Below, piece after piece: positions 54,909-63,763 of a DNA stretch of 64,000 bases (position 1 is the stretch's first letter; the number at the start of each line of letters is the position of its first letter). The stretch spans positions 19,840-83,839 of the forward strand of contig CBFICR010000004.1 in NCBI GenBank assembly GCA_965661105.1, in the 5' to 3' direction. Both the position numbers and the translations under genes were made by a program. This DNA comes from Eutrophocola sp965661105 (GTDB lineage Bacteria; Pseudomonadota; Gammaproteobacteria; Pseudomonadales; Pseudohongiellaceae). The notes beneath the pieces are model-generated. The model made no database searches. It worked only from the letters and a program-made list of their open reading frames with translations, and was not told where the DNA came from.

Positions 54909-54927
54909 CGGTATTTTCAAGATACCG
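54909..54927 (+). other. Hairpin between aceE and aceF
   Basis: CGGTAT at 54909-54914 pairs with ATACCG at 54922-54927 with a 7-base loop. No T-tract follows, so it may be an RNA processing or stability element rather than a terminator. An AT-rich complementary pair (AAAAAGATGAAAGATAAAA and TTTTATCTTTTT) lies just upstream. Confidence 0.4.
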
Positions 54928-54976
54928 TGAAGTAAATCGCTAAGATTAGCGCAAATGAATACCAGGAGTATGAGAA

Positions 54977-56698
54977 GTGGCAGTTGAAAAAATTCAGGTT
55001 CCGGACATCGGCGATGAGCAGGAAGTTGAGGTCATTGAAATCCTGGTGTCACCCGGAGATGAGGTCAATGAAAATGATTCACTCATCGTTCTGGAGAGTG
55101 ACAAGGCTGCAATGGAAATTCCTTCACCGAAAGCGGGTGTTATCAAGGAAATACTGGTTAAAGTCGGTGCCCAGGTAAGTCAGGGAACAGATATCGTCAG
55201 TATAGAGATTGCGGGCGCGAGTGAAGACGACAGTAAAGAAGACGACAGTAAAGAAGAAAGCGTAAAGGATAGCGAAAACAACAGCGCTCGAAAAACTGAA
55301 GAAGTTGCCAAGGAAGAGACCGCTAAAGAAGAGACCGCTAAAGAAGAAACTGCCAAAGAAGAAGCTCCGGCTCCAGCAGCCGCTGCCGAATCTTCTACCC
55401 GTGAAGTTGTGGTCCCTGATCTGGGCGATGACAGTGATGTTGATGTGATAGATATCCTGGTCGCTGTCGGCGATGAAGTTAAAAAAGAGGATGGCCTGGT
55501 CACGCTTGAAACAGATAAAGCGGCCATGGATGTTCCATCACCGGCTGCGGGTAAAGTGGTTTCCATTAAATTGAAAGTCGGTGACAAGGTCAGCAAAGGC
55601 TCCTTGATTCTTGAGCTTGAAACCACCGGTGAAGCGAGTGCCCCGGAAAAAGCTGCCAGTGCTGAAAAGCCCGTGCAGGAAGAAAAACCGGCAGCTGCAC
55701 CTGCCAAACCTGCTGAAACGAAAAGTTCATCTACCGAGAGTTCATCTGTCCAAGGCTCAACTGGCAATACTTCAGCCTCTGGAAATGATGCGGATGTTTA
55801 CGCAGGTCCGGCGGTGAGAAAACTTGCCAGAGAACTGGGCGTTCATTTGTCCGAAGTCCCTGGTAGTGGTGCACGTGGCAGAATAGTTAAAGAAGATGTT
55901 CAGTCGTTTGTTAAAGCAAAAATGCAGAGTGGCGCGGCAAGCGTTGCCAGCTCTGGCGGAGCAGGTTTGCCCGTAATAGAGGATATCGATTTCAGTCAGT
56001 TTGGTGAGGTCGAAGAGGTCGAGCTGACCAAGTTGCATCGCCTGACTGCGCAGAATATGACCCGTAACTGGTTAAATGTGCCACATGTCACCCAATTTGA
56101 TGAAACTGATGTCACTGACCTGGAAGATTTCCGTGAGGCACAGAAGGGACTGGCTGAAAAGAAAGGCATCAAGCTTACCCCGCTGCCTTTTATCGTGAAG
56201 GCTTGTGCCCAGGCATTGAAAGAGTACCCGCAATTCAATGTATCACTGCATTCATCAGGTACCAAACTGATTCAGAAAAAGTATATTCATATTGGTGTCG
56301 CAGTTGCCACGCCGGCGGGACTGATGGTTCCGGTAGTCAAAGATGCGGATCAAAAATCTATCTGGCAGATTGCCGCAGAGATAGCTGAGCTCGGTGCCAA
56401 AGCCAAAGACAGGAAGTTAACCAAGGAAGATATGCAGGGCGCCAGCTTCACAATTTCAAGCCTGGGTAATATTGGCGGCACGGGCTTCACCCCCATTGTT
56501 AATGCGCCCGAAGTAGCAATCCTGGGAGTATCCAGAGCGGCAGTCAAACCAGTTTATGTCAATGGCGAGTTTGTGCCGCGTAAAATGCTGCCTTTTGCCC
56601 TGTCTTATGATCACCGTGCAGTCAATGGTGTTGATGGGGGGATGTTCTGCAGTTTCCTTGGCAGCCTGCTTGCTGACATAAGACTATTAACTTTGTAA
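54977..56698 (+). CDS. aceF: Pyruvate dehydrogenase E2 component, dihydrolipoyl acetyltransferase
   Basis: AceF is the core of the complex, moving acetyl groups from E1 to coenzyme A. The 573-residue protein has two lipoyl domains with lysines in ESDKAAMEIP (near residue 43) and ETDKAAMDVP (near 178). A peripheral-subunit-binding domain follows near 275-310 (AVRKLARELGV). The catalytic domain ends in SYDHRAVNGVDGG near residue 545. Two lipoyl domains rather than three, as in E. coli, is normal for pseudomonads. The first linker is unusually acidic and made of short repeats. The GTG start has AGGAG nine bases upstream. Confidence 0.96.
   Translation: MAVEKIQVPDIGDEQEVEVIEILVSPGDEVNENDSLIVLESDKAAMEIPSPKAGVIKEILVKVGAQVSQGTDIVSIEIAGASEDDSKEDDSKEESVKDSENNSARKTEEVAKEETAKEETAKEETAKEEAPAPAAAAESSTREVVVPDLGDDSDVDVIDILVAVGDEVKKEDGLVTLETDKAAMDVPSPAAGKVVSIKLKVGDKVSKGSLILELETTGEASAPEKAASAEKPVQEEKPAAAPAKPAETKSSSTESSSVQGSTGNTSASGNDADVYAGPAVRKLARELGVHLSEVPGSGARGRIVKEDVQSFVKAKMQSGAASVASSGGAGLPVIEDIDFSQFGEVEEVELTKLHRLTAQNMTRNWLNVPHVTQFDETDVTDLEDFREAQKGLAEKKGIKLTPLPFIVKACAQALKEYPQFNVSLHSSGTKLIQKKYIHIGVAVATPAGLMVPVVKDADQKSIWQIAAEIAELGAKAKDRKLTKEDMQGASFTISSLGNIGGTGFTPIVNAPEVAILGVSRAAVKPVYVNGEFVPRKMLPFALSYDHRAVNGVDGGMFCSFLGSLLADIRLLTL
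55226..55255. repeat. Tandem 15-bp duplication in the aceF linker
   Basis: GACGACAGTAAAGAA is repeated exactly at 55226-55240 and 55241-55255, encoding a repeated DDSKE. Confidence 0.9.
55301..55360. repeat. Four 15-bp tandem units in the aceF linker
   Basis: GAGACCGCTAAAGAA occurs exactly at 55316-55330 and 55331-55345, with diverged copies at 55301-55315 and 55346-55360. They encode EVAKE followed by three ETAKE units, extending the flexible arm of the first lipoyl domain. Confidence 0.9.
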
Positions 56699-56708
56699 GG
56701 GAATTATC

Positions 56709-57191
56709 ATGCCTACCTTTGATATTGTTTCTGAAGTAGATATGCATGAAATGTCTAATGCCATAGACCAGGCATCCCGTGAAATTGGCACAAGGTTCGA
56801 TTTCAAGGGGGTACCAGCCAGTTTCGAGCTCAGTGATAACGTTGTGGTTTTAACCGCAGAGGTGGATTTCCAGATTCAGCAGATGATGGATATACTGCAA
56901 ACCAAAATGGTAAAACGCGGTCTGGATATCAGTTCACTGAAAAGCGCTGATATCGAGAATGTTGGTCAAAAGGCCATAATGAAAGTGACTGTGCAGCAGG
57001 GCATTGAATCTGAAACTGCACGCAAAATCGTCAAGAAAGTTAAAGAACAGAAACTGAAGGTCCAGACTGCCATCCAGGGCGATAAATTACGGGTATCAGG
57101 AAATAAAAGGGATGATTTACAGCGTGTTATCGCGCTGCTCAAGGATGAGAATTATGGTTTACCTCTTCAGTACAATAATTTCAGGGATTAA
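56709..57191 (+). CDS. yajQ: YajQ-family nucleotide-binding protein
   Basis: The 160-residue protein is a member of the YajQ family (UPF0234), which binds nucleotides; some members in Xanthomonas bind cyclic di-GMP and act with a transcription factor. MPTFDIVSEVDMHE and GTRFDFKG near residue 28 are the family signatures, with SSLKSADIENVGQKA-like and VTVQQGIESETARKIVKK segments following. It sits 10 bp after aceF and is probably on its transcript, but a metabolic link is not implied. Confidence 0.94.
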   Translation: MPTFDIVSEVDMHEMSNAIDQASREIGTRFDFKGVPASFELSDNVVVLTAEVDFQIQQMMDILQTKMVKRGLDISSLKSADIENVGQKAIMKVTVQQGIESETARKIVKKVKEQKLKVQTAIQGDKLRVSGNKRDDLQRVIALLKDENYGLPLQYNNFRD

Positions 57192-57285
57192 GCGGTTATT
57201 TGGTTTTAGTTTGGCAGCGTCTGATCCATCTTATTCCTCTTCCTTCTTTTCATACCGCTGTTCCCTCGCAATGCAGTCGATTTCC

Positions 57286-57294
57286 TGTGATAAT
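57286..57294 (+). promoter_or_regulatory. Candidate extended -10 promoter of the RND operon
   Basis: TGTGATAAT has the TGn extension before a GATAAT box, 43 bp upstream of the adaptor gene. The -35 region is poor, as is common for extended -10 promoters. Confidence 0.4.
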
Positions 57295-57336
57295 TTGCGC
57301 CTTCAAAATGCAGGGCATGCTTTTTAGCAAATCCAG

Positions 57337-58269
57337 ATGAATACAAGCAAAAAACAATCTTTACTTATTGCTGCCGGCGTAGCAGGAGTGGTTACGTTGT
57401 GGATGTTGTCGGGTCTTGGTAACAGCCCGGAAGATTCAGGTGCGCAATCTTTTAATGTCAGCGGCTCTGCCATGCGCGTTCGGGTAGAAACAATCGCTGC
57501 CAATGAAGTTACCCGTGAAATTATTGCCAGCGCCAGAACTGAACCCAATCGCTATGTTTCCATGAAAGCCGAAACCGACGGCGCCGTTGTTGGATTATTC
57601 GTGGAACGGGGCAGTCCGGTGACTACAGGTGAAACCATCATTGAACTGGATATGCGCGATCGAAATGCCCGTCTCGCTGAGACCAGTTCTCTGGTGGCCC
57701 AGCGTGAGCTTGAGCTAAAAGCAAGGCAGAATCTGCGTGACCGGGACTTTGCCTCCGAGGTGGAAATTGCAGAAGCCAATGCCCGGCTTGATAGTGCCAG
57801 GGCTGCTAAAGCGCGTATTGAACTTGAGCTGAAGAACATCATTATTGACGCGCCCTTTGATGGCATTGTGCAGGACAGATCAGTGGAGATTGGTGATTAT
57901 GTGCGTGCTGGTGATACGGTGGTGGATATTGTCGATATCGATCCGCTGATCATTACCGGGGATATAAATGGCAAGGAAGTCAGTGAACTATATGTCGGCA
58001 GCAGAGGAGTTGCGAAGCTGGTGAATGGCACGGAGCTTACCGGCGTTATTCGTTATCTGGCACCAGTAGCCGATGCCAATACCCGCACCTTCAGGGTTGA
58101 ACTGGAAGTTCCCAATCCCAGTCGTATCCGTGCCGGGTTGACAGCAGAGCTGCAATTGGCGGGTTCAAGAATTGTTGCCCATGATATCTCTCCTTCTTTG
58201 CTGACTCTGGCCGATGACGGTACCGTCGGCGTTAAGACAGTTAACGCCAGCAATAGAGTCGATTTTTAA
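57337..58269 (+). CDS. RND efflux periplasmic adaptor (MFP), interrupted by an in-frame stop
   Basis: The 310-residue product is the membrane-fusion partner of the following RND pump. It has an N-terminal membrane anchor (about residues 10-27), a barrel-sandwich/lipoyl half with DGAVVGLFVERGSPVTTGE near residue 80, a short helical hairpin, and IDAPFDGIVQDRSVEIGDYV near 170. Reading ends at TAA 58267-58269, but the same frame stays open to TAG 58438-58440. Those 56 codons encode a typical adaptor C-terminus, with VTGLPATVTVITVGQGFV. The full gene would be 367 residues and overlap the pump gene by 17 bp. The gene therefore looks nonsense-mutated, or the base is an error. Confidence 0.85.
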   Translation: MNTSKKQSLLIAAGVAGVVTLWMLSGLGNSPEDSGAQSFNVSGSAMRVRVETIAANEVTREIIASARTEPNRYVSMKAETDGAVVGLFVERGSPVTTGETIIELDMRDRNARLAETSSLVAQRELELKARQNLRDRDFASEVEIAEANARLDSARAAKARIELELKNIIIDAPFDGIVQDRSVEIGDYVRAGDTVVDIVDIDPLIITGDINGKEVSELYVGSRGVAKLVNGTELTGVIRYLAPVADANTRTFRVELEVPNPSRIRAGLTAELQLAGSRIVAHDISPSLLTLADDGTVGVKTVNASNRVDF

Positions 58270-58423
58270 CCGATTGAAATAGCCGGTTCTTCCGACGACG
58301 GCATTTTGGTGACCGGCTTGCCCGCAACAGTCACAGTAATTACTGTGGGGCAGGGTTTTGTGACCGTGGGGCAACAAGTTGAGGCTGTGACTAACGCCAC
58401 CACCCTGGAGAACAATTCCGCTT

Positions 58424-61400
58424 ATGAACGCGCTGATTAGTGCATTTATAAATCGCCCAAGGCCGGTCATTCTGATACTGGCCCTGTTGATTCTTGCCGG
58501 AATCACAAGCTACGTTTCTGTTCCCAAGGAAGCAGAGCCGGATATCGATATTCCCCAGATTTATATCAATATCATTCACGAGGGTATTTCTCCGGAGGAC
58601 GCCGAGCGGCTTCTGTTACGTCCAATGGAAACCGAGCTTCGCTCCATTGAAGGACTCAAGGAAATGAGAGCCACCGGCGCGGAAGGCAGTGGAGTCATCA
58701 TCCTTGAATTTGATGCCGGCTTTGATGCTGACCAGGCACTGACCGATGTTCGTGAAAAAGTTGATCTGGCGCGTAATGAATTACCTGCAGATTCGGAAGA
58801 GCCCTTTGTACAGGAAATTAATACCTCATTATTTCCTGTCCTCACGGTTATGTTGCATGGGGATGTTCCTGAGCGGTCACTGGTTTTACTTGGTCGCAGT
58901 CTGCGCGATACGCTGGAAAGTATTCCCGGGGTGTTATCTGCTGATATTGGCGGCGATCGTGAAGAACTGCTGGAAGTCATTGTCGATCCGGTAGCTCTTG
59001 AAAGTTACAATCTTAATTATGCTGACCTCATCAGCTATGTCAGCCGTAACAACCGTCTGGTAGCAGCCGGCGCTCTGGACAGTGGCCAGGGTCGCTTTGC
59101 CGTAAAAGTCCCCGGTGTGATAGAAGATTTGCAGGATCTTTTGACCCTGCCAGTGAAAACTGACGGCATGAAAACCGTTACTTTCCAGGACATCGCTACG
59201 GTACGTCGTACTTTCAAGGATCCCACCAATTTTGCTCGCCTCGATGGTAATCCATCCATAGCGCTGGAAATTACCAAGCGTGCCGGGGCCAATATCCTCG
59301 AAGTAGTGGATAGCGTGAAATTTCTGGTAGGGCAACAACAGCAGTTTTGGCCTGAAAATGTCGAGGTAACATTCACTTCTGATAACTCGAAACAGGTGCG
59401 CACCATGCTTAATGACCTGGTGAATAATGTCGCCATCGCGGTGATGCTGGTGATGATAGTTATTCTTGGTGCTCTTGGGCTGCGTTCAGCTGGACTTGTT
59501 GGCGTTGCCATTCCCGGAGCATTTCTGTCTGGCATTCTGGTGATTTACCTGATGGGTTACAGCATGAATATTGTGGTGCTGTTTTCCCTGATTATGGCAG
59601 TCGGAATGCTGGTAGATGGGGCCATCGTGGTGGTAGAGCTTGCCGAGCGAAATATCAAGCATGGCTACAGTCCCAAACTTGCCTTTACTGAAGCCGCCAA
59701 GCGCATGGCGTGGCCTATCACAGCGTCAACGGCAACAACACTGGCTGTCTTTATGCCTCTATTGTTCTGGCCCGGTCTCATTGGGCAGTTTATGAAGTTC
59801 CTGCCCATTACCTTGCTGGTGACTCTGACTGCCTCATTATTTATGGCGCTATTGTTCGTACCCACCATTGGCGCACTTCTGAAAAGTAATAATAGCAATC
59901 CAGACTTTTCCGAAAACGAAACTATTGAAGATGTAAATTTGCTGGAAGAAGGCCGTGAGGGTCTAAAGGAGTTATCAGGTTTCACAGCTGTCTATGTTGA
60001 TTTTGTCAGTAAGGTATTACACCAACCGCTTTTGGTACTGGGGATAGCTTTTGCCTTTCTGGTTGGCACTTTTGTGCTCTATGAAAACCTTGGTAAAGGC
60101 GTCGAATTCTTTACCGATGTAGAACCTGAATTTGCGGTGCTAAATATCCATTCCCGTGGTGACCTTTCAGTCTATGAACGTGACAGGCTGGTTGCAGAAG
60201 TCGAAAACCGTATTTTGAATATGGAAGAATTTGAATCGGTTTATACCCGCAGCGGAGTGAATCTTGGCAACGATATTGATGAAGACATCATTGGTCGTAT
60301 ACAACTTAGTCTGGTTGACTGGGAGCTCAGGCGTCCAGCGGCACAAATTCTCAATGAGGTGCGTGAGCGCACTGCCGATATTCCAGGCATTATCGTAGAG
60401 CCCCAGATCCAGGAATCTGGCCCTACTTCCGGTAAGCCCATTATGCTGGAGCTGTCTGCCCTGAACACCGAATTATTGCCGGATGCCATTGAGCAGTTAA
60501 GACAGGGTATGGCCGAAATGGGTGATTTTATTGATGTCACAGACTCCAGGCCACTGCCAGGCATTGACTGGAAAATGGAGGTGGATCGTCAGGAAGCTGC
60601 CCGTTTTGGTACTGATATCACCACCATTGGCAGCGCGATTCAGTTGATTACCAATGGTATTATGCTGGGTGATTTTCGCCCGGATGATGCCGATGATGAG
60701 GTGGATATCCGCGTTCGCTTTCCTGAAACCATGCGTAATATCGGCATGCTGGATCGTTTGACGGTAAATTCCATACAGGGGAACGTCCCTGTCAGTAACT
60801 TTATGTCGCGTGTGGCAGCACCGCGGGTCGGCAGTATTCAGCGTACTGATGGTAACCGGGTGCTCAATATCGCAGCCGATGTCCCTGATGATGTTCTTGC
60901 TGATGATAAGGTACAGGAAATTCGGGAGTGGCTGGATAATGGCGCTCTGGATAGCGATATTCTGGTTAATTTCAAGGGCGAGGACGAAGACCAGCGTGAG
61001 TCGGAAGAGTTTCTCACCAAGGCATTTGGGGCGGCCTTGTTCCTGATGGCTATTATTCTTGTTACCCAGTTCAACAGTTTTTACCAGGCCCTGTTAATTC
61101 TGACCGCGGTAATGTTTTCCACCATCGGGGTTCTGCTGGGGCTTTTAATTATGGATCAGCCGTTCAGTATCGTAATGTCCGGTATCGGGGTTATCGCCCT
61201 TGCCGGAATTGTGGTGAACAATAATATTGTTTTGATTGATACCTATAATCTGATCAAGAAAAGTGGAGCAGAGGCGGTGGAAGCTGCCATCCTGACCTGT
61301 TCCCAACGCCTGCGCCCGGTAATGCTCACTACGGTGACAACGATACTTGGTTTGATGCCAATGACGCTGGGTATGAATTTTGATCTCATCCATCGTCATG

Positions 61401-61564
61401 TCCAGATTGGTGGGCCCTCCACCCAGTGGTGGACCCAATTGGCTTCGGCGATCACTTTTGGCCTGGCCTTTGCCACCGTCCTGACGCTGGTTATGACGCC
61501 TTGTATGCTGGTTCTGGGTGATCGCATAGGCGCTCGATTCAAAAAAACTGAACTGGCGTCCTGA
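58424..61564 (+). CDS. RND-family efflux transporter permease
   Basis: The 1046-residue inner-membrane protein has the 12-helix, two-porter-domain layout of AcrB-type proton-driven pumps, and should work with the upstream adaptor and an outer-membrane channel not present here. The N-terminal FINRPRPVILIL, the large loops and LMAVGMLVDGAIVVVEL near residue 398 are typical. In that helix the usual Asp-Asp pair is Asp-Gly, and the helix-10 lysine region reads GIVVNNNIVLID, so the proton relay differs from AcrB. The substrate is unknown. The intact coding frame suggests the pump is still under selection. Confidence 0.92.
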   Translation: MNALISAFINRPRPVILILALLILAGITSYVSVPKEAEPDIDIPQIYINIIHEGISPEDAERLLLRPMETELRSIEGLKEMRATGAEGSGVIILEFDAGFDADQALTDVREKVDLARNELPADSEEPFVQEINTSLFPVLTVMLHGDVPERSLVLLGRSLRDTLESIPGVLSADIGGDREELLEVIVDPVALESYNLNYADLISYVSRNNRLVAAGALDSGQGRFAVKVPGVIEDLQDLLTLPVKTDGMKTVTFQDIATVRRTFKDPTNFARLDGNPSIALEITKRAGANILEVVDSVKFLVGQQQQFWPENVEVTFTSDNSKQVRTMLNDLVNNVAIAVMLVMIVILGALGLRSAGLVGVAIPGAFLSGILVIYLMGYSMNIVVLFSLIMAVGMLVDGAIVVVELAERNIKHGYSPKLAFTEAAKRMAWPITASTATTLAVFMPLLFWPGLIGQFMKFLPITLLVTLTASLFMALLFVPTIGALLKSNNSNPDFSENETIEDVNLLEEGREGLKELSGFTAVYVDFVSKVLHQPLLVLGIAFAFLVGTFVLYENLGKGVEFFTDVEPEFAVLNIHSRGDLSVYERDRLVAEVENRILNMEEFESVYTRSGVNLGNDIDEDIIGRIQLSLVDWELRRPAAQILNEVRERTADIPGIIVEPQIQESGPTSGKPIMLELSALNTELLPDAIEQLRQGMAEMGDFIDVTDSRPLPGIDWKMEVDRQEAARFGTDITTIGSAIQLITNGIMLGDFRPDDADDEVDIRVRFPETMRNIGMLDRLTVNSIQGNVPVSNFMSRVAAPRVGSIQRTDGNRVLNIAADVPDDVLADDKVQEIREWLDNGALDSDILVNFKGEDEDQRESEEFLTKAFGAALFLMAIILVTQFNSFYQALLILTAVMFSTIGVLLGLLIMDQPFSIVMSGIGVIALAGIVVNNNIVLIDTYNLIKKSGAEAVEAAILTCSQRLRPVMLTTVTTILGLMPMTLGMNFDLIHRHVQIGGPSTQWWTQLASAITFGLAFATVLTLVMTPCMLVLGDRIGARFKKTELAS

Positions 61565-61576
61565 TCCATTCCAGCC

Positions 61577-62152
61577 TTAATTCTGCGGACTGTTGTCCAG
61601 ATCCAGAGTAAATTCAGTTTCAATCCCGTTTACGTCCACTAGATAAGTGCCAGCCGGCAGGTCTGTTACATTCAGCGGAACATTGGTCTGAAAAGGCTCC
61701 AATACGGCGATGCAGGTTTCAGCCGGGCCAAGCGTGGACTCTGCCAGTACCACAGTAAACTGGTTGCTGGCATAGGAAACAGCCGGTGATAAGAGCTCTA
61801 CGCAGGGAACAGAAAGAAAGCCGCTTACGGAAAGATTCACCTGCAGGGGAAAAGATTCCATAACCAGCACGTCCACTTCCTCCACAGTCACCAGGGAGTT
61901 TTTGCTGGCTCCGGTAATGACCAGGCTTCCCTGTTCATCCATGGCCAGGGTAATGTCGCTGTAATAGGCTTTGGAATTACCGCTGATCACCGCTCCTTCA
62001 GGAATTACCAGCTCACCTTTCGTGAATACAGCGGGGGCAGCGGCCAGCATAGTGCTGATAATTGTGCTGATAACAAACAGCATGGTTGTGAAAACAAAAT
62101 TGATGAACCAGGAAACCCTGAACTTAAAACTCACTGATTGGCTTATTAACAT
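61577..62152 (-). CDS. Uncharacterised exported protein
   Basis: I do not recognise this 191-residue protein. It has an N-terminal hydrophobic helix at about residues 16-37 that could be a signal peptide (cut after the Ala-rich end) or an anchor. The rest is predicted beta-rich, with two cysteines (near 116 and 143) that may form a disulfide. The C-terminus, with LNVTDLPAGTYLVDVNG near residue 159, looks like a small immunoglobulin-like sheet. The gene converges on the RND gene with a 12-bp gap, and lies 100 bp from the next minus-strand gene. Confidence 0.65.
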   Translation of the reverse strand: MLISQSVSFKFRVSWFINFVFTTMLFVISTIISTMLAAAPAVFTKGELVIPEGAVISGNSKAYYSDITLAMDEQGSLVITGASKNSLVTVEEVDVLVMESFPLQVNLSVSGFLSVPCVELLSPAVSYASNQFTVVLAESTLGPAETCIAVLEPFQTNVPLNVTDLPAGTYLVDVNGIETEFTLDLDNSPQN

Positions 62153-62252
62153 ATTGGTTCTCTCGTCTTGAATAGTTCTGCTAATTTCCTGCCCAATTAT
62201 AATCCTGCCGCTAATATCATTGCATTAATACAAACTTAACGAGCATTGACAG

Positions 62253-62576
62253 TCAGTTAAGCCATTGAAATTTTTTCAGGGAGAGCTTGTTGCCCAGCAA
62301 TACTATTCCTTCAATTTCGAGCTTTTTTTTCTGTTTCAGCCAGGCCTGGCTGCCGGGCATAAAAGAAAGTTGCCCTTTGCTGTTCACTACCCGGTGCCAG
62401 GGCAGGCGTGAATCATGGGGCAGGTTTTTCAGGGTAGTGCCTACATAGCGGGCATGGTTGGGATATCCCGCCAGACAGGCAATCTGCCCATAGGTGGCGA
62501 CATTGCCAGAAGGAATAGCGGCTACGATTTGCCAGATTTCCTCTTTCAGGCTTGATGTCTGCACTTTTGCCTCCAC
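62253..62576 (-). CDS. Alkyltransferase-like protein (MGMT fold, Cys replaced by Trp)
   Basis: The 107-residue protein has the DNA-binding domain of O6-alkylguanine-DNA alkyltransferases. The helix-turn-helix region VATYGQIACLAGYPNHARYVG near residue 26 is intact. The active-site PCHR is PWHRV near residue 59, so it cannot accept the alkyl group. Such ATL proteins bind O6-alkylguanine and hand the lesion to nucleotide excision repair, as in yeast Atl1 and E. coli YbaZ. The start is a GTG at 62576. It is divergent from fxsA. Confidence 0.88.
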   Translation of the reverse strand: MEAKVQTSSLKEEIWQIVAAIPSGNVATYGQIACLAGYPNHARYVGTTLKNLPHDSRLPWHRVVNSKGQLSFMPGSQAWLKQKKKLEIEGIVLLGNKLSLKKFQWLN

Positions 62577-62654
62577 ATAAAGTACATTGAAACAGATTCC
62601 TTTCAGGTATTGAGCTTGCTGAATACCTGCTCAAGAGACTAAATTACAATAATC

Positions 62655-63149
62655 ATGCGTGCATTATTTCTTATTTTTATAATCGTGCCCATCGTGGAAA
62701 TGCTGCTTCTGTTTGAGGTCAGTGATCACATTGGTGGTCTTTCTACTGTTGGGCTGGTTGTGCTGACCGCTGCCATTGGTATCCAGGTATTAAAACAGCA
62801 GGGCTTGTCGACTTTTAGCCGTGCCAACAAGCGTCTGGAAAGTGGAGAACTGCCAGGGCAGGAAATTATTGAAGCTTTGCTGCTGGCGGTTGGGGGAGCT
62901 TTCCTGCTGACACCGGGATTTATCACCGATACCATTGGTTTTATCTTTCTTATCGGGCCAACGCGGAGAATGCTGGTTCACTGGCTGATTCGGTCTGGAA
63001 AAATAGCTATTTTTACCAGCGGTACTCACAGCACTTTTAGTACCGGCAACTTCTCCCGCGGGGAGAATAAGTCTGAAGGGGTTTATGAAGGGGAGTACAA
63101 GACCGAAAAGCCGGCAAATTCACGCCTGAATGAGCCCGAAGACCGCTAA
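62655..63149 (+). CDS. fxsA: FxsA-family membrane protein
   Basis: FxsA is a small inner-membrane protein; overproduction in E. coli lets F plasmid-bearing cells escape exclusion by phage T7. The 164-residue product has three to four membrane helices in the first 115 residues, beginning RALFLIFIIVPIVEMLLLFEV. GGAFLLTPGFITDTIGF near residue 80 is the family's signature. The hydrophilic tail is variable. As in E. coli it lies next to groESL. Confidence 0.9.
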   Translation: MRALFLIFIIVPIVEMLLLFEVSDHIGGLSTVGLVVLTAAIGIQVLKQQGLSTFSRANKRLESGELPGQEIIEALLLAVGGAFLLTPGFITDTIGFIFLIGPTRRMLVHWLIRSGKIAIFTSGTHSTFSTGNFSRGENKSEGVYEGEYKTEKPANSRLNEPEDR

Positions 63150-63194
63150 TTGAATGAAATAGCCGTTTTTTTCAAAACTTTTTACTTTTTTCTA

Positions 63195-63222
63195 TTGAAA
63201 TCCCCCCAATCAGCCCCATCTT
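63195..63222 (+). promoter_or_regulatory. Sigma32 (heat-shock) promoter of groESL
   Basis: TTGAAA at 63195-63200 and CCCCATCTT at 63214-63222 are separated by 13 bp, an almost exact match to the RpoH consensus. Transcription would start near 63229 and leave a leader of about 170 bases before groES. No CIRCE element was seen. Confidence 0.82.
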
Positions 63223-63400
63223 CTGGGTTCAAATCATGGTTTGGCACTGATCTGATCAGATAAATCACTGGTTTGTAAGGAATTTAGGATTCTGAGGTTA
63301 TTGAAACCTGGGATATCTGGATATCTGCATCGCTGGGGACACCTTGTCCGTTGCTGAAAATTTAAGTTTTGTTAACCCAAGAGTTTTGGAGATTAAAAGA

Positions 63401-63691
63401 ATGAACATTCGTCCGTTACAAGACAGAGTCGTAGTGAAACGAAAAGAAGAAGAAACTACTACTGCTGGTGGAATCGTGTTACCAGGCTCAGCTACAGAAA
63501 AGCCCTCACAGGGAGAAGTTGTAGCAGTTGGTCCGGGTCGTCTGATGGACAACGGTGACGTCCGTCCAATTGACCTGAAAGTTGGCGATACCGTTTTATT
63601 CGGTAAATATGCCAGTAACACCGTCAAAATTGATGACGAGGAATTACTGATTCTGAACGAAAGCGAAATCTTCGGTGTCCTTGAAGGTTAA
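63401..63691 (+). CDS. groES: Co-chaperonin GroES
   Basis: GroES is the heptameric lid of the GroEL chamber. The 96-residue protein has MNIRPLQDRVVVKR, the mobile-loop region EETTTAGGIVLPGSA near residue 17, and GEVVAVGPGR near residue 36. The ATG at 63401 has GGAG upstream at nine bases; an open frame reaching further back to 63344 has no family similarity. groEL follows 72 bp later. Confidence 0.97.
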   Translation: MNIRPLQDRVVVKRKEEETTTAGGIVLPGSATEKPSQGEVVAVGPGRLMDNGDVRPIDLKVGDTVLFGKYASNTVKIDDEELLILNESEIFGVLEG

Positions 63692-63763
63692 TCTGCCTGG
63701 TATCGAGTAAAGATTTTAAATTGATCGTAAAAGCTAACTGAATAAAAAATAGGATTTAAGACA

